From NCBI GenBank assembly GCA_903927945.1, contig CAIYOZ010000138.1, positions 1-41,730 of the forward strand: 41,730 nucleotides of DNA, written 5' to 3'. The notes beneath the pieces are model-generated. The model had not been told where the DNA came from. It did no database searches and saw only the letters and a list, made by a program, of their open reading frames with translations. The DNA comes from an uncultured Bacteroidales bacterium (GTDB lineage Bacteria; Bacteroidota; Bacteroidia; Bacteroidales; Paludibacteraceae). The position numbers were made by a program, and so were the translations under genes. This document shows, piece by piece, positions 1 through 9,200 of this stretch (position 1 is its first letter; each line of letters begins with the position of its first letter).

Positions 1-24
1 ACCTTTAAGATCAATTAATCCCAC

Positions 25-52
25 TTTAATACGGTTCAAAGAATTATTTTTG
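25..52 (+). promoter_or_regulatory. Possible housekeeping promoter of the first pectate lyase
   Basis: TATTTTTG at 45-52 fits the Bacteroidetes -7 consensus TAnnTTTG. A weak TTTA lies at 25-28 where the -33 TTTG would be expected, although the spacing is a little short. The start codon at 97 would follow a leader of about 40 bases. The CGTC-type promoter found upstream of many other genes here is absent. The gene could also be transcribed from upstream of the window. Confidence 0.35.
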
Positions 53-96
53 TAAGCATATAACCAACATTTTAATATAATTTTAAATAAGCATAC

Positions 97-1857
97 ATGA
101 AAAAAAGAAATTACATTTTTACAATTTTAATCTTGATGATAGCCCTGTCAGCATCATCAATCCAGGCACAGAAGCTTGCATTTCCTACAGCTGAAGGATT
201 TGGTAAATTCTCAACCGGAGGTCGTGGAGGCAAGGTCATCGAGGTTACCAATCTGGGAGATTATACTGGGACTGACTCTATACGGGGAACATTGCGTTGG
301 GCGTTAAACCAGTATCCCGGACAACCGCTCACGGTGGTTTTTAAGACATCAGGGATTATTGTTTTAAACTCAGCAATCAGGTGTGGGCGTAATGGATTGA
401 CCATTGCCGGGCAAACTGCTCCGGGTGATGGGATTTGTGTCCGTGGTGGTCAGTTTAATCTCGGTAGTGCCCAAAATCTGATCATCCGGCACATTCGTTT
501 CAGAATTGGATTGAGTAATGGAAATACAGGAGGCTTTCTGGTAGGTGGTTCTGTGGATTTCGAGAATGGAAGCCAGGCTATCTTTGACCATTGCGACTTC
601 GGTTGGGCAGGTGAGGAAAACATCACCATGTACGACGACCACTATGTAACTGTACAATGGTCGGTATTACACGAAGGGCTTTATGCATCGGGACATGAAA
701 AGGGTGCCCGGAGTTATGGCGCCCAATGGGGAGGATCACCGGCAACCATGCACCACAATATCTTTGCACATAACGTAACCCGTTCAGGCCGCTTTAATGG
801 ATCGAGCAATGCCTTGGGAGACTTGCATGTATTAATCGACTTTGCCAACAATGTGGATTATAACTGGGGAAAAACTAACTCTTGTTACGGTGGCGAACGC
901 GAGGCCGGCAGATTGTCAACCCATCAGGTGAATTTTGTGGGTAATTATTATAAACCGGGGCCAACGACTCCTACATCCGGAAGTAGTTTTATAGCACAAA
1001 GTGCTGCACGTTCAGGATATGTATCAACTGGTCCTTCGTATTGGTATCTCAGTGGGAATATTATGGAGGGAGATGATGTCGGAACGGCTGACAATTGGCA
1101 TGCCTTCCAAAACGGATCTATTTACCCTACTGACTCGTTGAAAAGATTAAGTCCGATCACCATCCCCGACCAGTATAAAATCACCTATACTTCGGCTCAG
1201 GATGCTTATCAGGCTGTACTGGCACATGCAGGTGCTTTCCCTCGCGATACAGTGGATAGAAGAATTATGCATGAAGTAGCTACTAAAACTGCTATCGGAA
1301 CCTCAACGGTTCAATTCTACCATGACGGTACGGATACCACCGTTTTATATACGAACCCGTATTATGGCAAAACGGTCGGAATTATTGACCAACCTGCCGG
1401 AGCAGGTGGTTATCCTACGTATAACACCTACAACACGATTACTGATGCCGACCATGATGGCATGGATGATGTATGGGAACTTGCCAATGGCTTGGATCCA
1501 ACAAACCCCAATGACCGCAATTTATTAACAGCTGATGGATACACCGCCCTGGAAGTTTATTTGAATAGCCTGGTAGGTGAAAATATCGTTCATAATTTTG
1601 CACCTTCGGCAGTTCAACTGGTACCGGCTCACAATATCTCGGTATATCCGTCGATCACGACTGATAAACTGACTCTTACCTCGGATGTATCATTAAAATG
1701 GGCCTCCATATATTCTATTGAAGGAACAAAGGTATTAAACGTTACACTGGGAAGCAGTAAAACAATTGACGTAATTTCATTAGCCCGGGGCTGTTATATT
1801 CTCGAAGTAAGTACGCTGGATGGGGCAGTTGAAAGGCTTAAATTCATAAAAAAATAA
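97..1857 (+). CDS. Secreted pectate lyase (PL1-like) with T9SS sorting domain
   Basis: A 586-residue protein predicted to cleave the alpha-1,4-galacturonan backbone of pectin by beta-elimination at or outside the cell surface. A signal peptide of about 24 residues ends in SSIQAQ. The right-handed beta-helix domain follows, with PL1-type segments GRGGKVIEVTNL, AGQTAPGDGICVRGG, FDHCDFGWAGEENIT and HNVTRSGRF; the Arg-containing last segment is where the catalytic base is expected. Around residues 450-490 sits an Asp-rich calcium-binding-like module (DADHDGMDDVWELANGLDP). The last 70 or so residues are a type A T9SS sorting domain (YSIEGTKV, LARGCYILEV, final KFIKK). It heads a pectate lyase/DUF3826 cluster. 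The fold and family are clear; exact substrate (methylated or not) is not. Confidence 0.85.
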   Translation: MKKRNYIFTILILMIALSASSIQAQKLAFPTAEGFGKFSTGGRGGKVIEVTNLGDYTGTDSIRGTLRWALNQYPGQPLTVVFKTSGIIVLNSAIRCGRNGLTIAGQTAPGDGICVRGGQFNLGSAQNLIIRHIRFRIGLSNGNTGGFLVGGSVDFENGSQAIFDHCDFGWAGEENITMYDDHYVTVQWSVLHEGLYASGHEKGARSYGAQWGGSPATMHHNIFAHNVTRSGRFNGSSNALGDLHVLIDFANNVDYNWGKTNSCYGGEREAGRLSTHQVNFVGNYYKPGPTTPTSGSSFIAQSAARSGYVSTGPSYWYLSGNIMEGDDVGTADNWHAFQNGSIYPTDSLKRLSPITIPDQYKITYTSAQDAYQAVLAHAGAFPRDTVDRRIMHEVATKTAIGTSTVQFYHDGTDTTVLYTNPYYGKTVGIIDQPAGAGGYPTYNTYNTITDADHDGMDDVWELANGLDPTNPNDRNLLTADGYTALEVYLNSLVGENIVHNFAPSAVQLVPAHNISVYPSITTDKLTLTSDVSLKWASIYSIEGTKVLNVTLGSSKTIDVISLARGCYILEVSTLDGAVERLKFIKK

Positions 1858-1866
1858 AAAAAACAT

Positions 1867-1899
1867 ACTAGTCGTGATTTTTAAATAGTCACGGCTAGT
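1867..1899 (+). terminator. Hairpin after the first pectate lyase
   Basis: An 11-bp stem (ACTAG-T-CGTGA at 1867-1877 pairing with TCACG-G-CTAGT at 1889-1899, one G-T wobble) lies ten bases after the stop codon. No U-tract follows, so termination would be weak. Its right arm overlaps the -35 part of the promoter-like signature at 1894-1921. Confidence 0.4.
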
Positions 1900-1921
1900 A
1901 CAAACTAGGAGTCTCTTCGTC
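1894..1921 (+). promoter_or_regulatory. ECF-like promoter (AGTACA-15-CGTC)
   Basis: GCTAGTACA at 1894-1902, a 15-base spacer, then CGTC at 1918-1921 (continuing TTTAGAG). The same architecture occurs upstream of seven other genes in this window. CGTC is a typical -10 element of ECF sigma factors. The ATG is 38 bases downstream. The first three bases of the -35 box differ from the commonest form TTGAGTACA. Confidence 0.6.
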
Positions 1922-1959
1922 TTTAGAGTATTAAAGCAACACAAACAAATAATAATTAT

Positions 1960-3150
1960 ATGAAAAACGTTACAAAACTATCTCTACTGGCTTTATTAAT
2001 AAGCCTTTCCTTGTCAGGTTACGGTCAATGTGGAGGTGCACTGACTACTTGTGGCAATTCCTATATTACGACAAATGCAGGATGGACCAATTCTGAGTAT
2101 TATCAAATCATCGATATCGACGCAGCAAAATTAACGGATGCAACATTACCTCAATTTACCGCAGCCGATGGATCCAAAAATGCATTGGAGCCGGTACCTG
2201 CTACCAATGATGGTCCAACTGACTTTGCTTCTGGTTTATTCAAAACACCCATCATGACTACAACAGATGGATTAGTATACACCCCATCAACAGTTAAATG
2301 GCCAGTGAATTTTTATTTAGCCGCTTTTGCACCTTCTATGTACACAAGTGCGTATACAAAAGACAGTTTAGTGGGATCAGGTTATTCTGGAACCGGAACT
2401 ACGGCCGCCTGTACACTCAACAACAATACTGTGATTGTAAGCCCTATCTATAAGAAACCGGGATTTATCGAATTAAGCCGCTTACCTGCTACCTTGACAA
2501 ATCCTACTGTGAGCCGTCTGGGATACATTGAAATAGACAATCTTCCACAAGTGGAAAGAATTCAGTGGTCATATTCTTCAACTTCCTGGAAACGTGGTGT
2601 GAAATTTGATCTCAACTTCAATGATGGAAAAGGTTGGATTCCGCAACGGTGGATTGCCACCGGTGCCGGTAACTGGGAAGCTACATTTGCCGAACAAGGG
2701 TATCAGTTTGAAGAAGTGGTTGGGAAACAAGATGATCCAAGCTCTTTAGTATCTTTTAGAATCAGGCCTTGGGATGGTGATAGTATTGATTTAAAACCAA
2801 ATGCAAATAATTGTACTTACCAGGCTACTACCTATACTGCAAAAAACACCCCACTGGCTCAACAACAAACCGTACGGGTGCATCAAATAAAGGTTTTCAG
2901 CAATGTAATACCAGATCAGGCGCCCAGTGCTGTAAACACAATTAATGCCTCGAAATTAAACATTTACCTTTCTGATAAAAACATTGTTATTTCTGAGACT
3001 GTAAATGCTGAATTGTATACCATTGAAGGTAAAAAAGTATTCAAGGGTTTTACCAATCAAGTTGATGTTTCGGGTCTATCGCGAGGGATTTATATTTTGA
3101 AGGCTACCACCAAGGATGGTGCGATACAAAATAAAAAGATTCTGATTTAA
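1960..3150 (+). CDS. Secreted T9SS protein of unknown function
   Basis: A 396-residue protein with a signal peptide (MKNVTKLSLL...SGYGQ). The middle, about residues 25-320, is rich in Thr, Tyr and Trp and looks like a beta-sandwich; I do not recognise the domain. The segment RIQWSYSSTSWKRGVKF and later RPWDGDSIDL are its most distinctive parts. The last 70 or so residues form a T9SS type A sorting domain (YTIEGKKVFKG, LSRGIYILKA, final KKILI). It lies between two pectate lyases and has its own ECF-like promoter, so it is probably a surface or released protein working with pectin breakdown, perhaps in binding. That role is inferred from position only. Confidence 0.75.
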   Translation: MKNVTKLSLLALLISLSLSGYGQCGGALTTCGNSYITTNAGWTNSEYYQIIDIDAAKLTDATLPQFTAADGSKNALEPVPATNDGPTDFASGLFKTPIMTTTDGLVYTPSTVKWPVNFYLAAFAPSMYTSAYTKDSLVGSGYSGTGTTAACTLNNNTVIVSPIYKKPGFIELSRLPATLTNPTVSRLGYIEIDNLPQVERIQWSYSSTSWKRGVKFDLNFNDGKGWIPQRWIATGAGNWEATFAEQGYQFEEVVGKQDDPSSLVSFRIRPWDGDSIDLKPNANNCTYQATTYTAKNTPLAQQQTVRVHQIKVFSNVIPDQAPSAVNTINASKLNIYLSDKNIVISETVNAELYTIEGKKVFKGFTNQVDVSGLSRGIYILKATTKDGAIQNKKILI

Positions 3151-3173
3151 GGATTTAATGAACTTTAAGGGAG

Positions 3174-3209
3174 AAGGAGATATTGATTCGTCAGTATCTC
3201 CTTTTCTGT
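3174..3209 (+). terminator. Rho-independent terminator
   Basis: A perfect 9-bp stem (AAGGAGATA at 3174-3182, TATCTCCTT at 3195-3203) with a 12-base loop is followed by TTCTGTTT. It lies 23 bases after the T9SS protein's stop codon. Confidence 0.7.
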
Positions 3210-3227
3210 TTATATTTGTACCCGATT

Positions 3228-3255
3228 TTGAGTACAACTGGTTATGATTGCCGTC
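3228..3255 (+). promoter_or_regulatory. ECF-like promoter (TTGAGTACA-15-CGTC)
   Basis: TTGAGTACA at 3228-3236, a 15-base spacer and CGTC at 3252-3255 (then TTAATT). It lies 55 bases before the chosen ATG at 3311 and just after the preceding terminator. It is one of the full nine-of-nine matches to the commonest -35 form. Confidence 0.7.
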
Positions 3256-3310
3256 TTAATTGTATATTTTAAATGACTATCATTTCAATAAAAAACTAAG
3301 AAAAAGACCA

Positions 3311-5002
3311 ATGAAAAAGAAATTATTTTTGGGTATTTGTGCTGTGTTGCTTTTAGCACCTCTCTCAACGATTAGAGCCCAATATCCGGATGTTCCAAAA
3401 GATCTAAAGGCTTCAGCCGACAAAATGATCGATATGGAAAACAAGGTTGTGGATAGCGTGATGCTGGCCAACAAATCCATACTTAAAGCTGAGAAGACTC
3501 ATGGTCGCCCGTACATTCCCTGGGCAGCCCGCCCGACAGATCTACCTCAGGCTAAGATACCTTCCTTCCCGGGTGCAGAAGGCGGCGGAGAGTTCTCCTT
3601 CGGTGGCCGTGGCGGCAAAGTGATTACAGTGACAAGTCTTGCCGACAGAGGGCACGGAACATTGCGAGAAGCATGCGAAGAAACTGTTGGTGCACGTATT
3701 GTGGTTTTTAATGTTGCAGGTGTTATTCACCTAAAATCGCCGATCATCATAGCAGCACCCTACGTTACTATCGCGGGACAAACAGCTCCAGGTGATGGAG
3801 TTTGTGTGGCAGGAGAATCGTTTTGGGTAAATACCCATGATGTTGTGGTACGTCATATGCGTTTCCGTCGTGGTGAGACTAAAGTGGAACGTAGGGATGA
3901 CTCTTTTGGAGGAAATCCGGTTGGAAATATCATGATTGACCATTGCTCCTGTACATGGGGGTTGGATGAAAACATTTCATTTTACAGGCATATGTTTAAC
4001 CCAGGTCCCGGTATAAAGGAAGAAAAACTACCAACCGTAAACGTAACCATTCAGAATACCATTTCAGCACAGGCATTGGATACGTATAATCACGCTTTTG
4101 GAAGCACACTGGGTGGTGAAAACTGTTCATTCATGCGAAACCTTTGGGCAGATAATGCAGGACGTAATCCATCCATTGGTTGGAATGGTGTTTTCAATTT
4201 TGTAAACAACGTAATTTATAACTGGCACAACCGCTCGGTTGATGGCGGTGACTATACAGCCCTGTATAATATCATCAATAATTATTATAAACCGGGACCA
4301 GTTACAGCTAAAAATGAACCTATTGGTCATCGTATTTTGAAACCTGAATCGGGTCGTAGTAAATTAGGATACCTGGTTTTTGGACGCGTATATTGCAATG
4401 GCAATATTATGGAAGGAAACGAAGCTGTAACCAAAGACAACTGGAATGGCGGTGTGCAAGTGGAAGAGATGGAAAATGCCGGACAATATACCGACTCCAT
4501 GCGCTGGAACGAACCTTTTCCAAAACCTGAATTTCCGATTATGAAAGCGCAAGAGGCTTATGACTTTGTGACTAAAAATGTGGGAGCAAATATTCCAAAA
4601 CGTGATATTGTAGACGAACATATTTTGACACAGGTAAAAACAGGAAAAGTGTATTATAAAGAAGGACTTGATTCTGTCAATTTCTTCCAGTTTAAACACC
4701 GTCGTTTACCAAAAGATTCCTATAAAAATGGTATTATCACCGACATCCGTCAGGTGGGTGGCTATCCTGAATATAAAGGAAAAGCTTATAAAGACAGCGA
4801 TGGTGATGGTATGCCGGATGCATGGGAGAAAGCAAACGGTTTGAATCCAAATGATCCTACGGATGCTATCAAGGATTGCACGGGTGATGGATATACCAAC
4901 ATCGAAAAATATATCAACGGTATCGATACCAAAAAGAAAACAGATTGGACGAAACCTGAAAACAACCACGACACGCTGGCTGAAAAAGGAAAACTCATGT
5001 AA
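3311..5002 (+). CDS. Secreted pectate lyase (PL1-like), no T9SS domain
   Basis: The ATG at 3311 is chosen because MKKKLFLGICAVLLL begins a clear signal peptide; the longer reading frame opens with TTG at 3260, inside the leader. The mature protein starts with a helical, charged N-terminal extension (about residues 25-75) that the first pectate lyase lacks. The PL1-type beta-helix carries GGRGGKVITVTSL, AGQTAPGDGVCV, IDHCSCTWGLDENIS and the Arg-containing WADNAGRNPS. An Asp-rich calcium-binding-like module (DSDGDGMPDAWEKANG, then DCTGDGYTNIEKY) follows near residues 495-545. The protein ends in a short charged tail with no T9SS domain, so it should stay periplasmic or be exported in another way. 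Its substrate is probably demethylated homogalacturonan. Confidence 0.83.
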   Translation: MKKKLFLGICAVLLLAPLSTIRAQYPDVPKDLKASADKMIDMENKVVDSVMLANKSILKAEKTHGRPYIPWAARPTDLPQAKIPSFPGAEGGGEFSFGGRGGKVITVTSLADRGHGTLREACEETVGARIVVFNVAGVIHLKSPIIIAAPYVTIAGQTAPGDGVCVAGESFWVNTHDVVVRHMRFRRGETKVERRDDSFGGNPVGNIMIDHCSCTWGLDENISFYRHMFNPGPGIKEEKLPTVNVTIQNTISAQALDTYNHAFGSTLGGENCSFMRNLWADNAGRNPSIGWNGVFNFVNNVIYNWHNRSVDGGDYTALYNIINNYYKPGPVTAKNEPIGHRILKPESGRSKLGYLVFGRVYCNGNIMEGNEAVTKDNWNGGVQVEEMENAGQYTDSMRWNEPFPKPEFPIMKAQEAYDFVTKNVGANIPKRDIVDEHILTQVKTGKVYYKEGLDSVNFFQFKHRRLPKDSYKNGIITDIRQVGGYPEYKGKAYKDSDGDGMPDAWEKANGLNPNDPTDAIKDCTGDGYTNIEKYINGIDTKKKTDWTKPENNHDTLAEKGKLM

Positions 5003-5030
5003 TTTACGATTTAATCATTTACAATTTAAG

Positions 5031-5062
5031 ACGCAGGGATTGAAATCATTCCCTGCGTTTTT
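5031..5062 (+). terminator. Terminator or attenuator between pectate lyase and DUF3826 gene
   Basis: A 9-bp stem (ACGCAGGGA at 5031-5039, TCCCTGCGT at 5050-5058) is followed directly by TTTT. It ends only 15 bases before the DUF3826 start codon, and no promoter is visible between them. The downstream gene therefore probably depends on read-through. Confidence 0.65.
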
Positions 5063-5077
5063 CAAACTATTTTAAAC

Positions 5078-5764
5078 ATGAAAACAATTAAATATAAGAT
5101 ATCCGGACTTGTACTTTGCTTCTTGATGCTGGTTCCTGCCCTGAAGGCTGTGGAACTGGACTCTAAAAGCCGTGATCCTAAATATGTGGAAACCATCGTG
5201 GCACGGTCCCAAAAGATTGTAGACAAACTAAAGCTGGCTGATGCCAACGTGAGCCGGAATGTGCTGAATATCGTTGCCAACCGCTATTTTACACTGAATG
5301 ACATCTTTTCAAAACGTGATTCATCTGTCAACCGGATTAAAAGATCAGAATTAAAGGGAGAAGCAAGAAACTCAGCACTCACTGCCTCCCAAAATGAGAA
5401 AGAAGCAGCCCTGTACCGTTCGCATTTTGCCTTCGCCGGTGATTTATCCCTTTACCTGAATGAATCGCAAATTGAAGCAGTAAAAGACGGTATTACATTC
5501 GGGGTAGTGAAGGTAACCTACGATGCCACCGTAGAGATGATTCCAAGCCTCAAGGACGACGAAAAAGTTCAGATACTGGCATGGCTCAAGGAAGGACGTG
5601 AATTCGCCTTAGACGCCGAAACTTCCGAAAAGAAACATGAAGCATTTGGCAAGTTTAAAGGCCGTATCAACAACTACCTTTCCAAACAGGGATACGACCT
5701 GATCAAGGAACGCGAAGGCTGGTATGCCCGCAACAAAGCCCGCGACGAAGCCAAAAAGAAATAA
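5078..5764 (+). CDS. Secreted DUF3826 family protein
   Basis: A 228-residue protein with a signal peptide (MKTIKYKISGLVLCFLMLVP..ALKA). The mature part is mostly helical, Lys/Glu/Ala-rich, with RSQKIVDKLKLADA near the start and KDDEKVQILAWLKEGREFA near residue 165. This pattern is the DUF3826 family, which is often encoded beside pectate lyases in Bacteroidetes PULs and has been described as putatively sugar-binding. No catalytic motif can be pointed to. It follows the second pectate lyase with a terminator-like hairpin between them, so its level is probably set by partial read-through. It is probably a periplasmic accessory of pectin breakdown; the function is not known. Confidence 0.75.
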   Translation: MKTIKYKISGLVLCFLMLVPALKAVELDSKSRDPKYVETIVARSQKIVDKLKLADANVSRNVLNIVANRYFTLNDIFSKRDSSVNRIKRSELKGEARNSALTASQNEKEAALYRSHFAFAGDLSLYLNESQIEAVKDGITFGVVKVTYDATVEMIPSLKDDEKVQILAWLKEGREFALDAETSEKKHEAFGKFKGRINNYLSKQGYDLIKEREGWYARNKARDEAKKK

Positions 5765-5791
5765 TAAACCCAATTAGTGGATTGGTAAGAA

Positions 5792-5830
5792 TACTCCCGC
5801 AATAGAATCGCTATTGCGGGAGTACTTTGT
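5792..5830 (+). terminator. Strong terminator after the DUF3826 gene
   Basis: A perfect 14-bp stem (TACTCCCGCAATAG at 5792-5805, its complement at 5811-5824) with a 5-base loop is followed by CTTTGTT. It closes the plus-strand pectate lyase cluster. Confidence 0.8.
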
Positions 5831-5902
5831 TATCATTATCATAACCAAGGTTTTATAAATCAACCCTATCTTACCACTACCAGTCTCTTTAGTATCTGCC
5901 TA

Positions 5903-6082
5903 CCTCCCCGGTAATTCATGGGAGTGGCTTTAGATAATACATAGATAATACATATATAATACATAATTAACACATATACATGACATATTTAAATAGATAT
6001 GTGTTATGTATGTATTTCCTATGTTTTTCCTATCCGTTTTGTCAATAATTTATAAAGCCACTCCCATGAATTACCGAGGAGG
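5903..6082. repeat. MITE-like inverted repeat in a convergent gap
   Basis: The 463-base gap 5765-6227 holds no gene. At 5903-5932 and 6053-6082 are 30-base inverted arms that differ at one or two positions; the shared core is GGTAATTCATGGGAGTGGCT, with the right arm having an A for one C/G pair. The interior is very AT-rich, with ATAATACATA-type direct repeats at about 5934-5965 and a second nested palindrome (TAACACATAT and ATATGTGTTA). No open reading frame and no clear target-site duplication are visible. It resembles a non-autonomous element or a family of intergenic repeats. Confidence 0.65.
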
Positions 6083-6174
6083 TTCTCAGGAGACAGGCAG
6101 GAGAATCTGATCGATAAAAAACAGATACGTACAGAACAAGAAACTTGAAGTGGATATCAGGGGATAGGATAGTT

Positions 6175-6212
6175 GAAAAACAGGGGATAGACCGAATTGA
6201 TCCATCCCCTGT
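6175..6212 (-). terminator. Terminator of the GH95-GH140-GH78 operon
   Basis: On the minus strand, a 9-bp stem ACAGGGGAT/ATCCCCTGT (6204-6212 with 6180-6188) is followed by TTTTT (complement of 6175-6179). It lies about 15 bases beyond the stop codon of the GH78 fusion. Confidence 0.75.
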
Positions 6213-6227
6213 TATGAATGCTTGCTA

Positions 6228-9200
6228 TTACAATTTTACTTCCAGGTATTTAATACGTTGGCGGCGCCAGGTATACACCACGTGAATACGTCCGTCTTTC
6301 CCCTGAATAATGGAGGGATACGAGTATTGCGAGATGGGTGAATCTTCCAGGATGAGTTTCTTTTCCCAATGGATGCCGTCGGTGGAAACTGCAATATTCA
6401 ACGGGGTACGGGGTGCTTTCTTCTCACCTTTTGGGGTACGTACGGCGTTATAGACTACGACTTGGCGTCCATCCTGCAAGGTAACGGCATCGGTACCTGA
6501 ATTGTTATTGGGCAGGGAAGTGAGCGAAAGTGGTGTCCATGTTTCGCCTTGGTCCGTGCTCCAGGCGGTGGCTATCGATCCATTGCGACTGCGGCACAGG
6601 ATTTGAAGCTTGCCATCCTTGTATTTCAGCAGGCTCGGTTGAATGGCTTGCACTGTGTTTATGACGGTATTGTCACCACCTTCGGCATCAAATTTAGCCG
6701 TATTATCTTTCAGGGAGGTTTGCAAATCCTGTGAAGCAGCAAGGGGTCCCACATTCCGCCATGTTTTGCCAAAGTTGTCGGTGATTTCGAAATGAACCTT
6801 CCAACCATCTTTCTCCGTACTGGAGGGACAAATCAACCGATCACCAATCAGCTCGGGTTTATTTTTGATTGGTCCCAGGAAACCATCGGGCAGTTGTTCG
6901 GCAGCGCCCCAGGTCTTGCCTCCATCACTGCTTCTCTTCATATACCCTTTCCAGTCGGCCACCTTGTTACCTATTTTATAAAACAACAGTAAGTCATTGT
7001 TCGGGATTTGATAGAGGACAGGATTCCAGCAGGCTTTCCGGAGTGAGGGACTGAATACTCCATCAGCAACCTTTACAGGACTTGTCCAGGTATCGGTACC
7101 TTTTTCTTTGCGACATACCCAAATACATACATCAGGATTCGCTTCCTTGGTGCCTCCGAAAAAAGCTGTGACCAAATCGCCGTTGGTTGTTTCAGCAATG
7201 GTGGCAGCATGGCATTCGGGGAATGAAGCTTTTTCGTAAAGGAATTCATCTTTTACAATGCCTTTGCGTTGGGGAATTTCCACCTGATACGTATACGTAC
7301 CGGAGCCGATCTTCTCTATCTTCCCTGCAGGGAGATGAACCTCCGCTGTGGTATTGACAGGAATGGTAATGTCCCACGTTAGATTCATCAAGGTCTTTTT
7401 CCATTTGCTGATTACCTTTCCATAGGGAGTCATGTAGGAAGCATCCACATGTTCCAGGTCATGAACCTCGAAATTGGGTTTCAGAATAATCTGTTTAAAT
7501 GCTGTTTCTTCATAACTTGTTTTTATCCCTGCCAGGTTTTCGTAACTCCAGGGAATCAGGTCCCCCAGCAACATGACGTGATTGCCGGAATTCATCTTAG
7601 GACTGGCGGTATTACCGTTCCAGAGTTCCCAGATAGTGGTGGCACCATTGGCAGCCATGTAACCCCACGAAGGATATTTGTTGTTCGTTGCCAAAGCAAA
7701 GGCCACATCGGCACGTCCCATGAGGCTTAACTGGCGCAGTAACCATTGAGTTCCGATTAATCCGGTGGTGATTTGCGGTGAATTGTTCGCCACTACCGTT
7801 TTGATAATTTGTTTGCACACTGTGTCAACGTATTGTTTTGGTATCATTCCGAAAGACAGCGGTAACAGATTAGAAGTAGCCGTATTATTCCCGTAGAAGA
7901 GAGAGTCGGTGTGAAAGAATTTACGGTTGAATCCGTTCTTTACCTGTTGTGCCAACAGATTGTATGCTTTTGAATCCTCTTTAATGCCTTGCACATTGGC
8001 AAAGCGGATCATCAATTGCAACATCTTGTAGTAATAGGCAGTCGAAATAAGCTGTCCATCGGTCTGCCGTTTAGGGTCACGGCTGTGAATCAGTTCCAGG
8101 CTCTCGGGGGGTACGCACCAATCGCCGTATTCATCACGGGTCACAATAAACTTATTGTTCATATACTTACTTCGTATATGTTCCATCCATTTTTTCATGG
8201 AAACATAATTATCAACCATGGGTTGTTTGTTTCCAAACTGGGTATAGGTCATATCGCACAACATGAGAAAGGTAGAGGGCCAGGTCACGTTATCGCTGTA
8301 ATAGTTCCAAAAAGCAGGTGCCACATCGGGTATGCAACCATCTTTTCGTTGGGAATCGCGGATATCATCACCCCATTTGGCATACATGGCATTGTTGTCG
8401 AATAAATAGCTCTCACCCCAGCAGCCCATGCTGCGATCGCCTAACCAGGGCTGGCGTTCGTTACGCTGCGGGCAATCCACCGGCATTCCCTTGTAATCAC
8501 TACGGATTCCCCACCAGGCATTTTTCAACACCTGATTCAACACGTCATTGGAGGTGGTGAGCTTTCCCAGGTTTTCCATTTCATCACCCACTACTTCGCC
8601 CTTGAAATCAGTGAGGGAAGGTGTATATTTCAATCCACTGATCTCTACATACCGGAATCCATGATAGACAAACCGGGGTGACCAGTCTTCGCCTGATGCA
8701 TCACCTTTCAGTATATAATAGTCGGTAGCGCGGGCATCACGCAGGTTCTCCACGTAGAGTTCGCCTGTCTTTTGCAATGTTTCAGCAAAGCGCAGTTTGA
8801 TAGAGTCATTGACGTTTCCATGGACATGAATGCGCAACCATCCGGCCATGTTCTGACCCAAATCTAAGATAAATCCTTGACCCAGCGGGGTAATTGAAAC
8901 AGGTGTAATTTTATCCACGACCTTCATGCCTGCCATGGGTTGTGCACGCAGTGATCCATCGGGCATGCCTACCCGTTCAGCTTCCTGCCAATTCGAGTCA
9001 TCAAAATTCACTTGATTCCAACCGGTCAGTTCCTTGCGGGCATCATATTCTTCTCCATCATATTCGTTATTGCTGCTTATCGGTCCGTCCGCGGTAAGTT
9101 TCCATGAAGTATCACTGCCCACCGTTTCAGTGGTGCCATCGGCGAATTCAATGGTCAGGTTGAATCGCAGTTTGGGATAACCGAATGTATTTATTTTAAA

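Noticed and set aside
3211-3218. TATATTTG as a housekeeping -7 box for the second pectate lyase
   Set aside because: It fits TAnnTTTG but overlaps the end of the terminator tail, has no -33 partner at a suitable distance, and a full ECF-like signature lies closer to the gene.
3260-3310. Extended start of the second pectate lyase
   Set aside because: It would use TTG and place charged residues before the signal peptide; the ATG at 3311 begins a normal leader.
6228-7265. A true sialidase acting on host sialic acid
   Set aside because: Asp boxes show only the propeller fold. The plant cell wall context and the fusion to a rhamnosidase make sialic acid an unlikely substrate.
7989-8405. Plus-strand frames inside the GH78 fusion and other large minus-strand genes
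   Set aside because: They are antisense shadows of strongly supported genes, without leader, domain or ribosome-binding context.
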